Under the pieces are notes generated by a model. That model saw only the letters and a list, made by a program, of their open reading frames with translations, did no database searches and was not told the origin of the DNA. From assembly GCA_964603905.1 (NCBI GenBank), contig CAZRWH010000010.1, positions 1-37,126 on the forward strand: DNA of 37,126 nucleotides, read 5' to 3'. The translations under genes were made by a program, and so were the position numbers. This document shows, piece after piece, positions 15,772 through 23,161 of the stretch (position 1 is its first letter; every line of letters starts with the position of its first letter). The DNA comes from CAZRWH01 sp964603905 (GTDB lineage Bacteria; Patescibacteriota; Gracilibacteria; UBA1369; UBA12470).

Positions 15772-17144
15772 AATTCCTAGCTGTTTCTTGATATCGTCAA
15801 CTTGCCCTGTCTCTTCCGCCTTCCTAGACTCCTGTTCAAACATCATTTCGATATCTTTCCAGTCTGACTTATGCTCGTCCTCAAGTTTTTTGAGTTGAGC
15901 TGCGTGTTTAGGTGAAAGCTCGATAAATTTATCCTTCTCTTCTTCAAGAATTTTGATAAGTTCGTCAACTTGTTCTTGCCTCAATTTTGGAACTGAATCA
16001 ACGATTCTTTTCTTCTCATCTTTTGTAAGAGAAATTGAACCGGCAAGAAGTTTAATGAAATATTCTTCGTCAAATTTAAGTTGGTGCGCTGGAAGTTTAA
16101 TAGTCGTTTTGAAGTCCTTCATGTGATCCCAGAACTTGTAATTTGCAAGAGCTGGATCAGGTTTTTTACCTCCGAATCCTCCTGCTCCTCCAAACCCTCC
16201 GCCCATTGGCGATCCTCCGAATCCTCCACCCATAGGTGCTCCACCGAACCCTCCTGGTCTCGGTGGCGGCGGAGTCATACCTCCAAATCCTCCCGCTGGT
16301 GGCGTGTAACCTCCCCCGAATCCTCCTGCTGGCGCAGGTGGTGGCGTCATTGGCCTTGGTGGTGGCGTTGGTGCTCCTCCGAATCCTCCTGCTGGCGCAG
16401 GTGGTGGCGTCATCGGCCTTGGCGGTGGCGTTGGTGTCCCCCCGAATCCTCCTGCTGGTGCAGGTGGTGGCGTCATCGGCCTTGGCGGTGGCGTCGGTGC
16501 TCCTCCAAATCCTCCCCCATATGCTGGTGGTGGTGTTGGTGCCCCTCCGAATCCTCCTGCTGGCGCAGGTTGTGGTGTCATTGGCCTTGGCGGTGGCGTC
16601 GGTGCTCCCCCAAATCCTCCTGCTGGTGCAGGTGGCGGCGTCATTGGCCTTGGCGGTGGCGTTGGTGCCCCCCCAAATCCTCCTGCTGGTGCAGGTGGTG
16701 GAGTCATCGGCCTTGGCGGTGGCGTTGGCGCAACCGGTGTTGGTTGAGGTACCGGTGCCGGCTGAGGTGTAGCTGGCGCTACTGGTGGTGGCGTTGGTGC
16801 CACTGGCTCAGCTGGAGTCGGTGCTACTGGAGCTACCGGAGTTACCGGAGTTACCGGAACAACCGGAGTCTGTTTATCATCAGTTTTTGAATCGTCTTGT
16901 TGAGTCNNNNNNNNNNNNNNNNNNNNNNNNNNNNNNNNNNNNNNNNNNNNNNNNNNNNNNNNNNNNNNNNNNNNNNNNNNNNNNNNNNNNNNNNNNNNNN
17001 NNNNNNTACCGGAACAACCGGAGTCTGTTTATCATCAGTTTTTGAATCGTCTTGTTGAGTCCCTCCTCCACCTTGCAAAAATGTTGGCGGAGTATATGAT
17101 CCGTTATCGTCTCTTCCGTTTGTCTGAGGATTTGAGTTATCCAT
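15769..17144 (-). CDS. Pro/Gly-rich repeat protein with a conserved C-terminal helical module
   Basis: Read through an artefactual gap. After removing 100 N and one 55-bp duplicate the frame is continuous and gives 406 aa. The N-terminus is hydrophilic (MDNSNPQTNGRDDNGSYTPP) with no signal peptide. A Pro/Val/Thr tract follows. Then come six full 21-residue repeats (APTPPPRPMTPPP + APAGGFGG), one shortened, and a Gly/Phe stretch (GGGFGGSPMGGGFGG). The last ~125 residues are a charged helical module with the core LRQEQVDELIKILEEEKDKF and an end like DEHKSDWKDIEMMFEQESRK. The same module is the main part of the gene at 34549. Gly/Phe/Pro repeats of this sort suggest a disordered scaffold; the location (cytosol or surface) is unclear. 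Function unknown. Confidence 0.78.
16310..16735. repeat. 63-bp tandem coding repeats
   Basis: Six complete 63-bp units (landmark CCTGCTGG at 16325, 16388, 16451, 16556, 16619, 16682) encode the 21-residue Pro/Gly repeat on the minus strand. A shortened 42-bp unit lies between 16451 and 16556. Differences between units are mostly synonymous, so the protein repeat is being kept, and copy number may vary between strains. Confidence 0.85.
16852..17061. other. Artefactual assembly gap (100 N between identical 55-bp ends)
   Basis: N run 16907-17006. Bases 16852-16906 and 17007-17061 are identical over 55 bp. Collapsing them removes 155 bp and restores one open frame for the Pro/Gly repeat gene: 341 minus 155 is 186, a multiple of 3. 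Confidence 0.92.
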
Positions 17145-17168
17145 GAAATTTATGATTTAAGTTCCTTT

Positions 17169-17196
17169 AATTTAGCAAAACTAAAATGCTAGTCAA
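17169..17196 (-). promoter_or_regulatory. Promoter of the Pro/Gly repeat gene
   Basis: On the minus strand, TTGACT (17196-17191), a 16-bp spacer and TAAATT (17174-17169). The leader would be ~18 nt to the ATG at 17144. Confidence 0.6.
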
Positions 17197-17250
17197 TCTA
17201 TTTCCTGTTTTAATTATACTGCAAAAACATAGATCTGTCTAGGGGTTTTG

Positions 17251-17266
17251 GTGTTTTTAAAAACAC
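17251..17266. promoter_or_regulatory. 16-bp perfect palindrome upstream of rubrerythrin
   Basis: GTGTTTTTAAAAACAC, exactly self-complementary, centred 50 bp upstream of the rubrerythrin ATG. The position and symmetry suit a dimeric repressor site. It does not match the PerR box I know (TTATAATNATTATAA). A -10 candidate (TAATAT) lies just downstream. Confidence 0.4.
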
Positions 17267-17308
17267 ACGATGTTAATATCCATTTGCTTTAAATTTAACA
17301 TTAAAAAC

Positions 17309-17884
17309 ATGACATCACTCAAGGGGACTCAAACAGAACAAAATCTTCTCAAATCGTTTGCTGGAGAGTCACAAGCGAGAATGAGATATGACTACTTTTC
17401 GAAACAAGCCAAAAAAGAGGGTTACGTCCAAATTTCGAACATTTTTGCGGAAACAGCATTGAACGAAAAAGCTCATGCAAAAAGATTTTTCAAATTCCTT
17501 GAGGGAGGTGAAATCGAAATCACAGCGTGCTACCCTGCAGGCAAAATCGGGACAACTCTTGAGAATTTAAAGGCTTCGGCTTGTGGTGAGAACGAAGAAT
17601 GGTCTGAGCTATATCCTCACTTTGCAAAAGTTGCTCGAGAGGAAGGGTTTGATGAAATCGCTGACGCTTTTGAGAATATCGCTGCGGCTGAAAAGGCTCA
17701 TGAAGAGCGATTTTCAAAATTTGCCAAAAATATCGAAGATGGATCTGTGTTCTCAAAAGATTCATCTACTAGCTGGAAATGCAATAACTGCGGATATGTT
17801 CACGAGGGATTTGAGGCACCAGAAGAGTGTCCTGCGTGTGTTCATCCACAAGCTCATTTTCAGATTAAAGAAAGCAACTACTAA
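17309..17884 (+). CDS. rbr: Rubrerythrin
   Basis: Cytosolic non-haem di-iron peroxidase that removes hydrogen peroxide, typical of anaerobes. I start at ATG 17309 (MTSLKGTQTEQNLL), the conserved family start; the 13 residues upstream in the open frame are not conserved. The four-helix domain has the iron ligand helices ESQARMRYDYF, ALNEKAHAKRF and AAAEKAHEERF (ExxH motifs). The C-terminal rubredoxin-like domain has WKCNNCGYVHEG and EECPACVHPQAHF. The length (191 aa) is normal. A perfect palindrome upstream may be its operator. The gene overlaps the convergent GIY-YIG gene by 20 bp. It suggests an anaerobic or microaerobic host (inference). Confidence 0.95.
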   Translation: MTSLKGTQTEQNLLKSFAGESQARMRYDYFSKQAKKEGYVQISNIFAETALNEKAHAKRFFKFLEGGEIEITACYPAGKIGTTLENLKASACGENEEWSELYPHFAKVAREEGFDEIADAFENIAAAEKAHEERFSKFAKNIEDGSVFSKDSSTSWKCNNCGYVHEGFEAPEECPACVHPQAHFQIKESNY

Positions 17885-18116
17885 TCAGTCCTAACTTCTT
17901 CCCACGAGGCAGTTTTTTGATTCGAGCTTCTTCTTTTGAAGCGGTAGCCTTGTCGCCTGATTCTTGAGAGTAAACCAGCTCGACTGGCCTTCTGCTTCGC
18001 GTGTATTTTGCGCTTTTTTGAGAGGAGTTGTGTTCCTCAATTCTTCGCTCGACATCTGTTGTGATGCCGGTATAAAGCGTTCCGTCTGCGCATTTTACTA
18101 TGTATGTATGCCACAT
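17865..18116 (-). CDS. GIY-YIG domain protein (UPF0213 type)
   Basis: An 83-aa protein consisting of one GIY-YIG nuclease domain. It has the start WHTYIVKCADGTLYTGITTD (the GIY-YIG core is HTYIV...LYTGIT), the catalytic Arg in DVERRIEEHN and Glu in SKEEARIKKLPRGKK. Free-standing members of this family are common, and a DNA repair or nuclease role is usually assumed. The ATG lies directly against a perfect 10-bp hairpin stem on its mRNA (18117-18142), which could hide the start. The 3' end overlaps rubrerythrin by 20 bp. Confidence 0.9.
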   Translation of the reverse strand: MWHTYIVKCADGTLYTGITTDVERRIEEHNSSQKSAKYTRSRRPVELVYSQESGDKATASKEEARIKKLPRGKKLGLISSCFL

Positions 18117-18142
18117 GAGGGTAGTTTAGCATAACTACCCTC
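18117..18142 (-). promoter_or_regulatory. Hairpin immediately before the GIY-YIG start codon
   Basis: GAGGGTAGTT (18117-18126) and AACTACCCTC (18133-18142) pair perfectly around a 6-nt loop. On the minus strand the stem ends exactly at the ATG at 18116. There is no T run, so it is a poor terminator for the upstream gene. A translational control element is the alternative. Confidence 0.5.
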
Positions 18143-18158
18143 TCATGGATTAATCTCC

Positions 18159-18614
18159 TTACTCTAGATTGCCGTCTAGGACTGCAATCATTGCGTCTTC
18201 GAAGCTTCCTACTTGATCTCGCAATTCTGTTCCAGAAGCTGATTGAGTTCCTTCATGAAGCTGAGCTAAACCTTTTAGCTTATCCTTCAGGTAATCTTGC
18301 GTGAAGCTTTGCGCATAACTCCCGTCCTTCTCTGACAAACCAGAGAATGCGGAGATTGAATAACGAGCAAGGCTTCTTTTCATGTCTTTGATGAACTGCT
18401 CGATTGACTGCCCTGTAGCCCATAGATCTCTAGGAGAGCTTGAAGCTACAGACATTTTTCCTTCGAATCTATCGATTGCTGGAACCAGTTTCTTCTCGAT
18501 GAATCGTAGAGTTGAAACTACAACTTGTTTTGTTGCAATTGCGTTTGAAAGTCCGCTTGGATCGAAGGGCTTTTCGAATGATTCAAGTGGTACTGATTTG
18601 TTTGGTGTGTTCAT
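18159..18614 (-). CDS. Hypothetical protein, twin of the 18642 gene
   Basis: A 151-aa soluble helical protein, not recognised. It begins MNTPNKSVPLESF; the preceding minus-strand gene begins MNTPNQSTSPESF, and both continue with FDPS(G/E)L. Beyond the N-terminus the two share only a general helical pattern (VVVSTLRFIEKKLVPAIDRF here, VIEVMHGFIRQEIAPRLERA there), so they are old duplicates. The DNA around the two start codons is identical for 33 bp, which suggests recent conversion or selection on the leader. The TTTAACCCAAAT motif lies 4 nt before the ATG. Confidence 0.72.
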   Translation of the reverse strand: MNTPNKSVPLESFEKPFDPSGLSNAIATKQVVVSTLRFIEKKLVPAIDRFEGKMSVASSSPRDLWATGQSIEQFIKDMKRSLARYSISAFSGLSEKDGSYAQSFTQDYLKDKLKGLAQLHEGTQSASGTELRDQVGSFEDAMIAVLDGNLE

Positions 18615-18618
18615 TGTG

Positions 18619-18630
18619 ATTTGGGTTAAA
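18619..18630 (-). promoter_or_regulatory. TTTAAC-type leader motif
   Basis: TTTAACCCAAAT on the minus strand, 4 nt before the ATG at 18614. It lies within the 33-bp block shared with the gene at 19118. Confidence 0.45.
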
Positions 18631-18641
18631 ATGTGAACTTA

Positions 18642-19118
18642 TTAATTTGAAAAACCTTTTAGAAACCGCTCCTTAGCAGCCTGTTCTATATCTACATCGG
18701 GTATTTTGAGATCTAACATCCCTCCCATTGCATTGCTCAGTGCATTAGCATTAAAAGCAGTAGTCCTCATTAACTCGAGCGTCTCTGTGTCTAAATGCGC
18801 TCTTATGATTTTGTCTGCTACGGCAGTGTCCTCCTTCGGCAACTCAGCAAAGATTGGAGCATAAATGTCTTCGAAATAGTCAATGATAGCCGTCCTGTAT
18901 CCATTGAGATCTCTCGCTAGCTTATTTAGCTCGCGCTCGTTCATCAATAGCAACTGCTCCTTTGTAGGCAAAGCATTTTTGGCCCTTTCAAGCCTTGGTG
19001 CTATTTCCTGTCTAATAAATCCGTGCATTACCTCAATTACCTGCATTGACTCATAAGTGTGTTTTAGTTCGCTTGGGTCGAATGACTCAGGTGATGTTGA
19101 TTGGTTTGGTGTGTTCAT
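18642..19118 (-). CDS. Hypothetical protein, twin of the 18159 gene
   Basis: A 158-aa soluble helical protein of unknown function. It shares the N-terminal MNTPN(Q/K)S-x3-ESFDPS signature and start-codon region with its downstream twin, 27 nt away. It contains ELNKLARDLNGYRTAIIDYF and a C-terminal helix EQAAKERFLKGFSN. No catalytic motif is seen. It is probably co-transcribed with the twin. Confidence 0.72.
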   Translation of the reverse strand: MNTPNQSTSPESFDPSELKHTYESMQVIEVMHGFIRQEIAPRLERAKNALPTKEQLLLMNERELNKLARDLNGYRTAIIDYFEDIYAPIFAELPKEDTAVADKIIRAHLDTETLELMRTTAFNANALSNAMGGMLDLKIPDVDIEQAAKERFLKGFSN

Positions 19119-19136
19119 TGTGATTTGGGTTAAAAT
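19104..19136 (-). repeat. 33-bp duplicated start region
   Basis: Bases 19104-19136 are identical to 18600-18632. The block covers the TTTAACCCAAAT leader motif (19123-19134), the start codon and the first four to five codons of both twin genes. Confidence 0.85.
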
Positions 19137-19205
19137 TTTGGTGCCTTTCAGGCAGGTTATGAATTCCGCCAGGACCGCTTCGCTTCCTCGCGGTGTATAT
19201 AAAAG

Positions 19206-20382
19206 TTATCGATCGAATCTACCTCTGTTGAGCTGCTCGATTGTTGTACCTTGAGCGGCAGCTTTTGCGATCTCTTCAGGGGTGTTTGGATAGATATACT
19301 GCGTTGATCCTGGCACGATTTCGCATATTGCTTTGTAGTACTTGTTTGTTAATGCTCTTAGCTCGGCATTTGGATGACTAAGCTCAGATGCGAAAGCTGT
19401 GTAATCTAGAGCCTGGAAATAGTCAGGGTTCTCGATGAACTGCTCGACGATGTCTTTGTTGGCTGGATTTTTCCACTCGTCTGCGCCTGGAATGACGTGC
19501 TTTGCAACATGTGGCCTTGGGATAGCTCCGTATTTGTCTGCCATCTCTTGGCAAAAATCTAGTGCAGCTTTCAAGCTCTCTTCCGTTTCAACAGGGTGTC
19601 CAAAAACCATAAGCATCTCTGCTGTGATGCCGTTTTCTACACATAATTTTATGGCCTCCATTGCCCTCTTAAGATCATCATCGTCTTGTTTCCCAAAATT
19701 CTGATTCTTATTAACCGATGCCCAAACCTCTGCAGTGGCACCATCTACACCGAATGCTATAGTTTTCATTCCTGCCTTTGCGACGTAAGGAACGATTTCT
19801 GCAGCATTAAGAAATGACCTTATGCCAGCAAGACATCGAAACTCGATATTGACACCTGATTCAGCCTTCACCTCCTCTACTATTTTGGCAAATTCTAGAA
19901 GCATTTTTGGTGTCTGGAATCCGTCTAGATTAGACATGTAGAAGCTTAGTTTTTCTATCTCAAGAGATTTTGCTCTACTTGCTAAATAAGTAAGCTCACC
20001 TTTTAGCAAATCGAGGTCACGATACTTCTCTTTTTGACCTTTCGCTGCCTGGCAAAACGAGCAGTTATATGCACATCCCTGGCTAACGTATATAGCAAAT
20101 TCTCTGCTTAAATATTCTCTCATTTTTTCGTCGTCCAGTTCTGCCCAAATTGNNNNNNNNNNNNNNNNNNNNNNNNNNNNNNNNNNNNNNNNNNNNNNNN
20201 NNNNNNNNNNNNNNNNNNNNNNNNNNNNNNNNNNNNNNNNNNNNNNNNNNNNCCCACTTGAAATCTGGATCAGCAGACAAAATTCTTGAAATTGCGATCA
20301 TCATTGGACTGTTTAGATGGATGTGCCCATCTTCGTCTGGTGCTGCATAGCTGTGACGCGGTTGGATGAATAGTGTCTTCAT
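19206..20382 (-). CDS. B12-binding-type radical SAM protein, interrupted by a gap
   Basis: The N-terminal piece begins MKTLFIQPRHSYAAPDEDGH (start at 20382) as in cobalamin-binding radical SAM proteins. It runs into the N run at 20252. After the gap the frame resumes IWAELDDEKMREYLSREF and reaches the SAM cluster motif CAYNCSFC (CxxxCxxC). A TIM-barrel continues (FYMSNLDGFQ, FRCLAGIRSF, AFGVDGATAEVW) to the stop at 19206. The two parts are in different frames across 100 N. An intact gene needs a gap that is a multiple of 3, so the placeholder length is wrong. Most of the B12-binding domain must be missing from the assembly. The substrate is unknown; relatives modify lipids, antibiotics or carbon centres by methylation or rearrangement. 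A minus-strand promoter lies at 20408-20436. Confidence 0.82.
20153..20252. other. Genuine assembly gap of unknown length
   Basis: 100 N with no repeated sequence at the two edges, unlike the two other gaps. It falls inside the radical SAM gene, between the first ~44 residues and the SAM cluster domain. Confidence 0.85.
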
Positions 20383-20407
20383 GGTTGACAAATTAAGAAT
20401 GAGTTTT

Positions 20408-20436
20408 ATTGTAGTTCTTATTTGCCAAGTTGTCAA
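20408..20436 (-). promoter_or_regulatory. Promoter of the radical SAM gene
   Basis: Minus strand TTGACA (20436-20431), a 17-bp spacer and TACAAT (20413-20408). The leader would be about 19 nt to the ATG at 20382. Confidence 0.68.
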
Positions 20437-20474
20437 TGATATGTCGACACGTCCTTTTGCGATCAGCGGACCTG

Positions 20475-20504
20475 TTGACTAACGGGTTAAAGCCGTGCTA
20501 TAAT
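20475..20504 (+). promoter_or_regulatory. Promoter of the second TrmB-like gene
   Basis: TTGACT (20475-20480), an 18-bp spacer and TATAAT (20499-20504). A short dyad TAACGGGTTA (20480-20489) sits in the spacer and could be an autoregulatory site. It is back to back with the radical SAM promoter, 38 bp away. Confidence 0.7.
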
Positions 20505-20535
20505 TTGAATTGTCGAATATTTTTCCACAACAACA

Positions 20536-21300
20536 ATGATCACAAACAAACTCAAAAAAATCGGTTTTTCTGACAAAGAAGCGCAAGTCTACTTGCAGCT
20601 AATTAGGCTTGGCTCACAGCCCGTTTCCGTCATCGCAAATAGGGCAAATATCAACCGAACCACCGCGTACGACATAATCGCCAGCCTCACCAAGCGAGGC
20701 CTTGTCAGCTCAACCAAAAAGTCAGGCGCAACCTACTACCGCGCAATCGATCCCCGAGAGCTAATCGCCTACCTCGAACGGGAGAAGGTTGAGCACTTTA
20801 AACGCCTTGAAAAACAACAAAAAGAGATCGAAGAGGTTCTCCCAGAGCTTTTATCCCTAGAAAACCCTCAAAGCACCAAGCCAAAAGTAACCTTCTACGA
20901 AGGCGAAAAAGGCATGAGACAAGCCTACGAAGACACACTAACCTCATCAGAAGACATCCTCGCCTACGCTAACGTCGAAGAGATGCACAAAGGGCTACCC
21001 GAATTCTTCCCCGAATACTACCACCGCCGCGCAGTCGAAAACGGCATCCACATCAAGGCCATAATGCCCGACAACAAGATGTCCAAAGAGCGCGCAAAAA
21101 AAGACAAGACTGAAAAACGTAAATCCGTCCTAGTGCCCAAAAAGGACTACGATTTCACCCCGGAGATCAACATCTACGATGACAAAGTCCTCATAGCATC
21201 GTGGACCGAGAAGATGGCCATCCTAATCAAGTCAAAGGAGATCGCAGACTTCCATAAGAAGATGTACAAGCTTTGCTGGAAGGCGGCGAAGGACAATTGA
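20536..21300 (+). CDS. TrmB family transcriptional regulator
   Basis: A 254-aa regulator, a clearer TrmB-family member than the gene at 1222. The winged-helix domain is residues ~1-75 (LKKIGFSDKEAQVYLQLIRL, then ANINRTTAYDIIASLTKRGL as recognition helix and SSTKKSGATYYRAIDP as wing). A coiled-coil helix follows (EHFKRLEKQQKEIEEVLPEL). The C-terminal sensor domain begins VTFYEGEKGMRQAYEDTL. Codon use is visibly more C-rich (ATC, CTC, GCC, CGC) than in its neighbours, which may mean a different expression level or transfer. It is divergent from the radical SAM gene, which is the natural first candidate target. Its TGA stop is part of the next gene's -35 box. Confidence 0.9.
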   Translation: MITNKLKKIGFSDKEAQVYLQLIRLGSQPVSVIANRANINRTTAYDIIASLTKRGLVSSTKKSGATYYRAIDPRELIAYLEREKVEHFKRLEKQQKEIEEVLPELLSLENPQSTKPKVTFYEGEKGMRQAYEDTLTSSEDILAYANVEEMHKGLPEFFPEYYHRRAVENGIHIKAIMPDNKMSKERAKKDKTEKRKSVLVPKKDYDFTPEINIYDDKVLIASWTEKMAILIKSKEIADFHKKMYKLCWKAAKDN

Positions 21301-21325
21301 CAAAGCCCATCAAACCTATTATGAT
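21297..21325 (+). promoter_or_regulatory. Histidine kinase promoter overlapping a stop codon
   Basis: TTGACA (21297-21302), a 17-bp spacer and TATGAT (21320-21325). The TGA inside TTGACA (21298-21300) is the stop codon of the TrmB-like gene. The leader would be ~15 nt to the ATG at 21347. Confidence 0.7.
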
Positions 21326-21346
21326 TCGCCACTATTAATATCTTGC

Positions 21347-22768
21347 ATGGCGAACAAACCTACCAATTTGGATCCTATTGAGCTTCTCTCTGACAAAGAA
21401 AGAACTCGTGCTGGACTAAGAGAACTTATCAGATGTGCTGATGTTCATGTTGCAGCCGTGGAAAACGACAGAGCTATTATTGAGGCTGCGTATGCTCCCT
21501 TGGTTGGGAAAACGGATCTGACTGGAGATAATTTGGTAGAGCCTCGTCGAAATATCTCAGACAAACTTTCCAATCCATGGAGCAACGGTAATTACTCGGA
21601 AGCAATCGACTGCCTACCTCGTAGCGCAAGAGATCAATGGTATGGACTTTACAAATTCTTAATACACGACATCACCCATATTAAGCCTTCGGAAATCCAT
21701 ATGCATGGCAGGCAAATATCTTTTTTTAACTACGTAGGGCAAAGAGCCAGAGGAGAACGAGACAGAGAAGACCAAAGATACGACAAAGATGTTTTGGCAC
21801 CAGACTGGCAACAAATGTACCAAGAAGTTCTCCCCCTTATACCTGATATCATTACCCAATTAAGATATCCACACCTGTTTGCAAAAGCTGTCGCTGAATT
21901 AAAGTTAGGAAGGAAGTTAAGCGACCTCGAAACAATTGACATGCAAAAGATGCTTGAGGTTATCATGAAGTCCATGCAACTTCGTTTTAGCATTGATGAT
22001 TACGTCGTAACTACCCCCGACAGCCGCCTTCCAGCAAGAAACGAGCTAATAATGGACCTATCTCCATCTCAATTAGAAACCAACCCTGGCATGATTTGGT
22101 CAGTTTTATACAACCTTATCAAAAATGCTGCAAAAGAATTAACCACAGGAGACCGCGATGACGACGATCCAAACAAGCCGGCAGAAGAGTCGACGAACGA
22201 CCTAGCCCTTCGACTTGTTCGTGGCGAATTACCAGAGAAACCTATTAAACTACATGTAAAACTAGAAAATATGGACGAATGCGATGCAACAATCATCCAC
22301 GTTATGGATTCTGGCGAAGGATTACGAGCAGATGAGATAATGGACAGCATGAAGGCTATTGTTTCAGAAGAACTTCTTCATGAAGCCGATCTAAAATCCT
22401 CTGTAAAAAGAATACTTTCTGCATGGGAAGAAAATCCATTTGCCGTGAGAGCTTTACGAATGGGAGATGTTTATGACCTAGCTGGACTCGCAAGAGTAAG
22501 CGGCTTTGTAACCCGAGAAAGAACCCAAAGCAACTCATCAGGATTAGGATTATGGGGAGCAACCTACCTAACACAGAAGATGGGAGGAGAGATAATTTAT
22601 ACCAACACAAAAGATGGAGGCGCGCTATTCACAGTTATCGTGCCAAACCATTACTTTACCAACGAATCCAGGTCAAAAAGGCAATTGCGCGGAGATATCC
22701 GAAATATTCGCAAGCAACTAGAACAGGGCACCGGATTCTTGCATACACTACCGAGAAAGGCGGCTTAG
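21347..22768 (+). CDS. Soluble orphan sensor histidine kinase
   Basis: A 473-aa histidine-kinase-like protein without membrane segment or signal peptide. The phosphoacceptor region is LYKFLIHDITHIKPSE (His107 followed by Asp, as in H-boxes). The HATPase domain has an N-box (WSVLYNLIKNAAKEL), G1 (VMDSGEGLRADEI) and G2 (SSGLGLWGATYLTQKMGGEI), followed by the closing strand GGALFTVIVP. There are two unusual insertions: ~70 residues between the H-box and N-box with helical acidic content, and ~75 residues between G1 and G2, where the ATP lid lies. No response regulator gene is nearby. The partner may be elsewhere, or the TrmB-like gene upstream may be functionally linked (inference). Confidence 0.85.
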   Translation: MANKPTNLDPIELLSDKERTRAGLRELIRCADVHVAAVENDRAIIEAAYAPLVGKTDLTGDNLVEPRRNISDKLSNPWSNGNYSEAIDCLPRSARDQWYGLYKFLIHDITHIKPSEIHMHGRQISFFNYVGQRARGERDREDQRYDKDVLAPDWQQMYQEVLPLIPDIITQLRYPHLFAKAVAELKLGRKLSDLETIDMQKMLEVIMKSMQLRFSIDDYVVTTPDSRLPARNELIMDLSPSQLETNPGMIWSVLYNLIKNAAKELTTGDRDDDDPNKPAEESTNDLALRLVRGELPEKPIKLHVKLENMDECDATIIHVMDSGEGLRADEIMDSMKAIVSEELLHEADLKSSVKRILSAWEENPFAVRALRMGDVYDLAGLARVSGFVTRERTQSNSSGLGLWGATYLTQKMGGEIIYTNTKDGGALFTVIVPNHYFTNESRSKRQLRGDIRNIRKQLEQGTGFLHTLPRKAA

Positions 22769-22794
22769 GGCATGTCTTATATCAAAACATTTCG

Positions 22795-23157
22795 ATGACA
22801 CAAAACACCGTTACAGTTTACAGAGCAATAAACTCGCAAGAACTACAAGAATTCATCGATCTTAATGGCGGTGACGCCACTGACGTCTTGGCTCGAGATG
22901 GCGAATTGGACTTTGATTTACACCGGTCAACAGGCTGGGATAGCAAACCTGAAAACTGGCCAACTCGCTTGATTAATCACCCGCATGAACCTCAGCGTGT
23001 TGTCGTTTCTACCGAAGAAACGCTGCTTGATTCATTTACTACTGAGCATATGCGCCCACCTGTTATGAGACCTCGACTAGATCGAGAACCTGGATTCATA
23101 CTGGTTGCTCAAACCAGCGCAAGGATCAAAGTAAAGATCTTTGCCTTGGCGATTTAA
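22795..23157 (+). CDS. Small unknown protein, faintly ADP-ribosyltransferase-like
   Basis: A 120-aa soluble protein 26 nt after the kinase, probably the same transcript. ATG 22795 is used because the longer frame overlaps the kinase heavily. It starts MTQNTVTVYRAINSQELQEF, has a central EPQRVVVSTEETLLDSFTTEHM and ends EPGFILVAQTSARIKVKIFA. The order Y-R, then a strand ending Ser-Thr before a helix with Phe, recalls the R-S-T pattern of short ADP-ribosyltransferase-fold proteins. A convincing catalytic Glu pair is not seen, so this is only a hint. It may simply be an uncharacterised small protein. Confidence 0.6.
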   Translation: MTQNTVTVYRAINSQELQEFIDLNGGDATDVLARDGELDFDLHRSTGWDSKPENWPTRLINHPHEPQRVVVSTEETLLDSFTTEHMRPPVMRPRLDREPGFILVAQTSARIKVKIFALAI

Positions 23158-23161
23158 GGAA

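Noticed and set aside
16081..16890. Long plus-strand ORF rich in Trp, Arg, Ser and Cys opposite the Pro/Gly repeat gene
   Set aside because: It is the antisense reading of the 63-bp repeats. The minus frame has sense composition, a start with a promoter, a conserved C-terminal module, and differences between repeat units that are mostly synonymous in it.
19137..19205. Third copy of the dispersed repeat before the 18642 gene
   Set aside because: Only CGCTTCCT-like similarity is shared; the longer blocks are missing.
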